Shown: positions 61,205 through 64,000 of the stretch, piece by piece
Numbering within the stretch: position 1 is the stretch's first letter
Layout: every line of letters starts with the position of its first letter
NCBI RefSeq assembly: GCF_900105315.1
Contig: NZ_LT629766.1
Coordinates: forward strand, 2,108,001 to 2,172,000
From: Brevibacterium siliguriense
Lineage (GTDB): Bacteria > Actinomycetota > Actinomycetes > Actinomycetales > Brevibacteriaceae
Direction of reading: 5' to 3'
DNA length: 64,000 nucleotides
Program-made: the position numbers and the translations under genes
Notes under the pieces: generated by a model
What the model saw: the letters and a program-made list of their open reading frames with translations, nothing else
Databases searched by the model: none
What the model was told of the DNA's origin: nothing

Positions 61205-62116
61205 CGCTGCACCGCCTTCGTGAACAGGCCGTTCGGCTTGATGGCCAGTACGGCGACGAGAACGATGAATGCCACGGCCTCTCCGACGGCTGAGGAGATG
61301 TAGGTCGCCGTCATGGTCTCTGCGATCGCGAGTGCGAAGCCGCCGACGATGGCGCCCGGAAGCGACCCCAGACCTCCGAGGATGATGATGGCGAACACCT
61401 TGAGATTGAGTGCGTCGCTCATCGTCGGAGACAGGAGATTGATCGGCGCGACGAGGCCCGCCGCGATGGTGGCCAGAAGGGCGGACAGCCCGAGCGTCAG
61501 CATTGAGACCATGGATGGGTTGATGCCGACGAGTGATGCTCCGATGCGGTCCTGTTCGATCGCTTCGATCGTCTGACCATGGATGGACTGTTTGATGAAC
61601 ATTGCCAGCAGGGCCAAGACGATCACAGCGGTGACGATGTTGACGATCCGCTGCGCAGAGATCTCGGCACCGAGAATGCGCAGTTCGCCGGTGATTGGTG
61701 TGTCCATGCGGCGGAAGTCAGCGCCCCAGATTGCCTGGGCCAGTGCTTGGAAGAAGAACATCGCACCGACGGCCGCGATCATGTGGTGAGTATGAGGGGA
61801 GTTGCGCAAGGGATGGAATACGAGGCGTTCGAGCCCGACTCCGACGATGAAGAGCATGATCGCCGCGATGCCGATTGCGGCGATATACGGAACGCCGACG
61901 GTGGTGAGGAAGAAATAGGTGATGTACGCGCCGAGCATATACAGCGCACCGTGGGCCAGATTGGGAATGCGCAGCACTCCGAAGACCAATGTCAGGCCGA
62001 TCGCAGCCAGGCAGTAGACGCCGCCGAGTGCGAGGCCGTTGAAGAGCTGTTGGATGAAGAGGGTCGTATCTGTTCGGGTCCTCTGCAGGCATGAGGGCGG
62101 CTCGGGTGAGGCACAT
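61201..62116 (-). pseudogene. livH: Branched-chain amino acid-type ABC permease LivH, frameshifted near the 5' end
   Basis: The permease frame shows TLFIQQLFNGLALGGVYCLA, GLTLVFGVLRIPNLAHGALYMLGA, EAIEQDRIGASLVGIN and IIILGGLGSLPGAIVGGFALAIAE, all LivH features. This frame has no ATG, GTG or TTG before its first membrane helix; the first TTG (61989) would delete that helix. In the neighbouring frame an ATG at 62116, with GAGGTGA upstream, reads MCLTRAALMPAEDPNRYD. One surplus base near 62060-62070 would join the two into a normal-sized protein of about 304 residues. It is the first permease gene after livK. Confidence 0.75.
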
Positions 62117-62151
62117 GGGTGTGCTTCACCTCGGAAAGCCGCTGACGGTGA

Positions 62152-63363
62152 TTACTTGTCGTCGGATACCTGTTCGATGGGCACCTTGGTGTATTTGCCG
62201 TCCTCGTCGAGGAAGGTCGCCTCCAGATCGGGATTGAGGAGGTGGCCCTGTTCTGTGATCTCATCGGGGAAGCCGTTGACCTTGTACTTGTCATCGACCT
62301 CTGGAAGAGCGTCGCCGATGGCTTCTCGGATCTTCTTGGGGTCATCCGCTGTTCCCGCAGCTTCCATGGCCTTCGCGATGATCGCAATTCCCTGGTAGTT
62401 CAGTGCCGTTTCGCTGGTTGGGACCTTCTTCTCTCCGGCCTTCTCGGCAAACTTCTTCAGGAAGTCCTTGGTGCCCGGATCTTCGTACTCGGAGACGGGC
62501 AGGACGCCGACCGAGTTCTTGAGATTGTCGAGCTTCGTCACCGTGGCCATTTCATCAAGTTTCGCCTGATCCATGACGAGGAAGCTGCCCTCGAAGCCCT
62601 GTTTGCGAGCTTCTTCCATGATCAGGGCGGTCGGCTGGGATGGTCCGCCGACGAAGATCGCGTCGGGCTTCTCTGCCAGCGCCTTGGAGACGGGGCCGGC
62701 GAAGTCGGACACGGTGGCGTAGTCGACGCTGTTGTCGCTGCCGATCTTCCCTCCGGCCTCGCTCCACGCATCCTTGATCGACTTGGTCCACTGCTGACCG
62801 TACTCGCTCTGAGTTCCGAGCAGAGCGAGCTTCTTGCCTCCATGCTCCATGGCAGTTTCGGAGAACTCCTCGGCGTAGGACTCGAAATTGGGAGGAATCA
62901 TCATCGTGAGAGGATTGTCCGCCTGCATGATCGCCGGGTCCGAGGTGTACGCGGAGATGAGGAAGTTCGACCGGCCGCTGTTGATCTGCTGAATCGCTTT
63001 GATCGCTCCGGCGTTCGGGGAGACGACGACCGGGGCCTTGTCCTGATCGGCCAGCCGTTGAGCATTGCTTGCGGCAGTGGACGGAGCGTATTTGTCGTCG
63101 AGGGACTTCAGCTCCAGCGTCACGGGAGTGCCATCGATCTCGACGCCGTCTGCATTGAGGTCGTCGATGGCCATTTCGAGACCGATCTTCACGTTCTCAC
63201 CGTACGCGGCGCCACCTCCGCTGAGCGGTCCTGTATAGCCGATGATGACCGTGTCACCCTCACCTGAGCCGCCGCCTCCACAGGCTGTGGCGGTCAATGC
63301 GATTGCGCCCATAACTGCGGCTGCCGAAAGTCTGCGGCGGCGACTTCGCGAGACAGAGTTCAT
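62152..63363 (-). CDS. livK: Branched-chain amino acid-type ABC transporter substrate-binding lipoprotein
   Basis: A 403-residue periplasmic-binding-fold lipoprotein. The signal peptide is basic (NSVSRSRRRRLSA) then hydrophobic, with a lipobox LTATAC and lipidation at C28, followed by a Gly-rich linker. The mature part begins VIIGYTGPLSGGGAAYGENVKIG, the type I binding fold of LivK/Leu-Ile-Val proteins, and has VVVSPNAGAIKAIQQI and LLGTQSEYGQQWTKSI. It binds the substrate outside the membrane and delivers it to LivHM. ATG preceded by AAAGGAGAAAAG. The exact amino acid or other ligand (amides and aromatic acids also occur) is not predictable. Confidence 0.92.
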   Translation of the reverse strand: MNSVSRSRRRRLSAAAVMGAIALTATACGGGGSGEGDTVIIGYTGPLSGGGAAYGENVKIGLEMAIDDLNADGVEIDGTPVTLELKSLDDKYAPSTAASNAQRLADQDKAPVVVSPNAGAIKAIQQINSGRSNFLISAYTSDPAIMQADNPLTMMIPPNFESYAEEFSETAMEHGGKKLALLGTQSEYGQQWTKSIKDAWSEAGGKIGSDNSVDYATVSDFAGPVSKALAEKPDAIFVGGPSQPTALIMEEARKQGFEGSFLVMDQAKLDEMATVTKLDNLKNSVGVLPVSEYEDPGTKDFLKKFAEKAGEKKVPTSETALNYQGIAIIAKAMEAAGTADDPKKIREAIGDALPEVDDKYKVNGFPDEITEQGHLLNPDLEATFLDEDGKYTKVPIEQVSDDK

Positions 63364-63812
63364 CTTTTCTCCTTTGAAGAGCTCCTGGAGCGAGCTTGCT
63401 CCACACGGTGTCCGAGATGTCGTCAGCGACCTTTCTCGGAGTCGTCGTCAATCCTCATCGGACTTCGACTGATGTGAACACTTCCAAATTGCCCTGGTGA
63501 AGTCATTGGTTTTGCGCTAGATTTTTGAACGTTCGATAATCTGCACGGCCGAGCCCTGCTGAGGGGGGGGTAAAAGGCGAGGTTGGGGTGCCTGCGCGTT
63601 GAATTCATCAGAATGACTCCATGGCTCCGCAGTGCTCGCTCTGACTCTATGTCTGAAAGGTGAGCAAACATTCGTTCAGTGGCCGAAGTGGTCTACAGTG
63701 GCCTTAACTGCGTGGGAGAGCTGGATCACATCAGCCCCGACGCAGGTGCGAACCGCAGTTGACCGCTCGGTTCCCCACGGCAATGACGCATCACATCTTT
63801 AGGAGCTTGTTC
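63364..63812. other. Divergent promoter region between liv operon and SDR gene
   Basis: A 449-bp gap holding both promoters. It contains the 8-bp palindrome GAACGTTC (near 63527) in an AT-rich stretch, a run of eight G near 63565, and the related ATTCGTTCA further right (near 63670). No gene is convincing. AGGAG at 63801 is the site for the next gene. Confidence 0.5.
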
Positions 63813-64000
63813 ATGACTCGTACAGCAATCGTCACCGGTGGAGGCCGCGGCATCGGAGCCGCCATCGCCAAGCGACTCGGTTCCGACGGACTCAAGGTCG
63901 CCGTTCTCGATATGGGCCCCACCGACGAGACCGTTGCCGCCATCAGGGAAGCCGGTGGCGAAGCGCTCGGACTCGAAGCCGACGTCTCCGACGAGGACTC
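63813..64000 (+). CDS. SDR-family oxidoreductase (partial, runs off the right edge)
   Basis: ATG 63813 follows TTTAGGAGC. The visible 62 residues open with TAIVTGGGRGIGAAIAKRLG, the TGxxxGIG nucleotide-binding motif of classical short-chain dehydrogenases, then LKVAVLDMGP and the EADVSDED strand end with the D-V adenine-binding pair. The catalytic S-Y-K part lies beyond the window. The motif and acidic residue after beta-2 (VLD) suggest NAD(H) preference. Substrate unknown; it is divergent from the liv operon. Confidence 0.9.
   Translation, partial: MTRTAIVTGGGRGIGAAIAKRLGSDGLKVAVLDMGPTDETVAAIREAGGEALGLEADVSDED

Noticed and set aside
63423..63671. Minus-strand 82-codon open frame upstream of livK
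   Set aside because: No ribosome-binding site or family resemblance, and it covers the divergent promoter and a G homopolymer.

Overview
The window is high-G+C DNA from an actinobacterium, most likely a Brevibacterium or close relative. The evidence is a complete 16S-23S-5S operon with no tRNA in the spacer, an arg cluster ordered C-J-B-D-F-R-H, and the long conserved actinobacterial run TPR protein-HAD-small protein-tlyA-nadK-recN-steA-steB-pyrG-nudix-xerD-parA-scpA-scpB-rluB-tyrA-cmk-der. The genus is my inference from gene content; no database was searched.

Layout. 1-282: left-edge remnant of an IS1634-like transposase. 434-2531 (minus): a two-gene module of a GIY-YIG/DUF2075 helicase-like protein and a MazG-like pyrophosphohydrolase, the best candidate here for a defence-type system. 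2709-3686: quinone oxidoreductase, divergent from the arginine operon (3731-11291), which lacks argG at its usual place. 11361-14842: a LysR regulator divergent from a metallo-beta-lactamase-fold hydrolase and an MHS-type transporter, abutting a C-terminally truncated ECF sigma gene with its DGPF/YCII partner. 16175-16718: a Phd/RelE toxin-antitoxin pair behind a perfect 22-bp palindrome. 16827-19674: tyrS, a YccF protein and a formate/nitrite-type channel. 19861-25735: the rRNA operon with promoter, two nut-like sites and terminator. 25756-26814: two small unknown genes. 27049-32138: osmoprotection, with a BCCT carrier facing choline dehydrogenase and betaine-aldehyde dehydrogenase. 32750-57531: a long co-directional block, mostly with 4-bp overlaps, covering cell envelope (MurJ, a PNPT-like protein, two GT-B proteins), division (SteA/SteB), chromosome segregation (ParA, ScpA, ScpB, XerD), repair (RecN), nucleotides (NadK, PyrG, Cmk) and ribosome maturation (TlyA, RluB, Der). 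57680-58305: Sua5/YrdC-type protein. 58616-63363 (minus): branched-chain amino-acid-type ABC transporter (livK-H-M-G-F). 63813-64000: start of an SDR oxidoreductase running off the edge.

A notable property is the number of reading-frame lesions in otherwise well-conserved genes: argJ, the membrane protein at 26336, the Sua5-like gene, livH and livM (frameshift plus an in-frame TGA). Two lie in G runs, which favours sequencing error there; three in one liv operon could instead be real decay.
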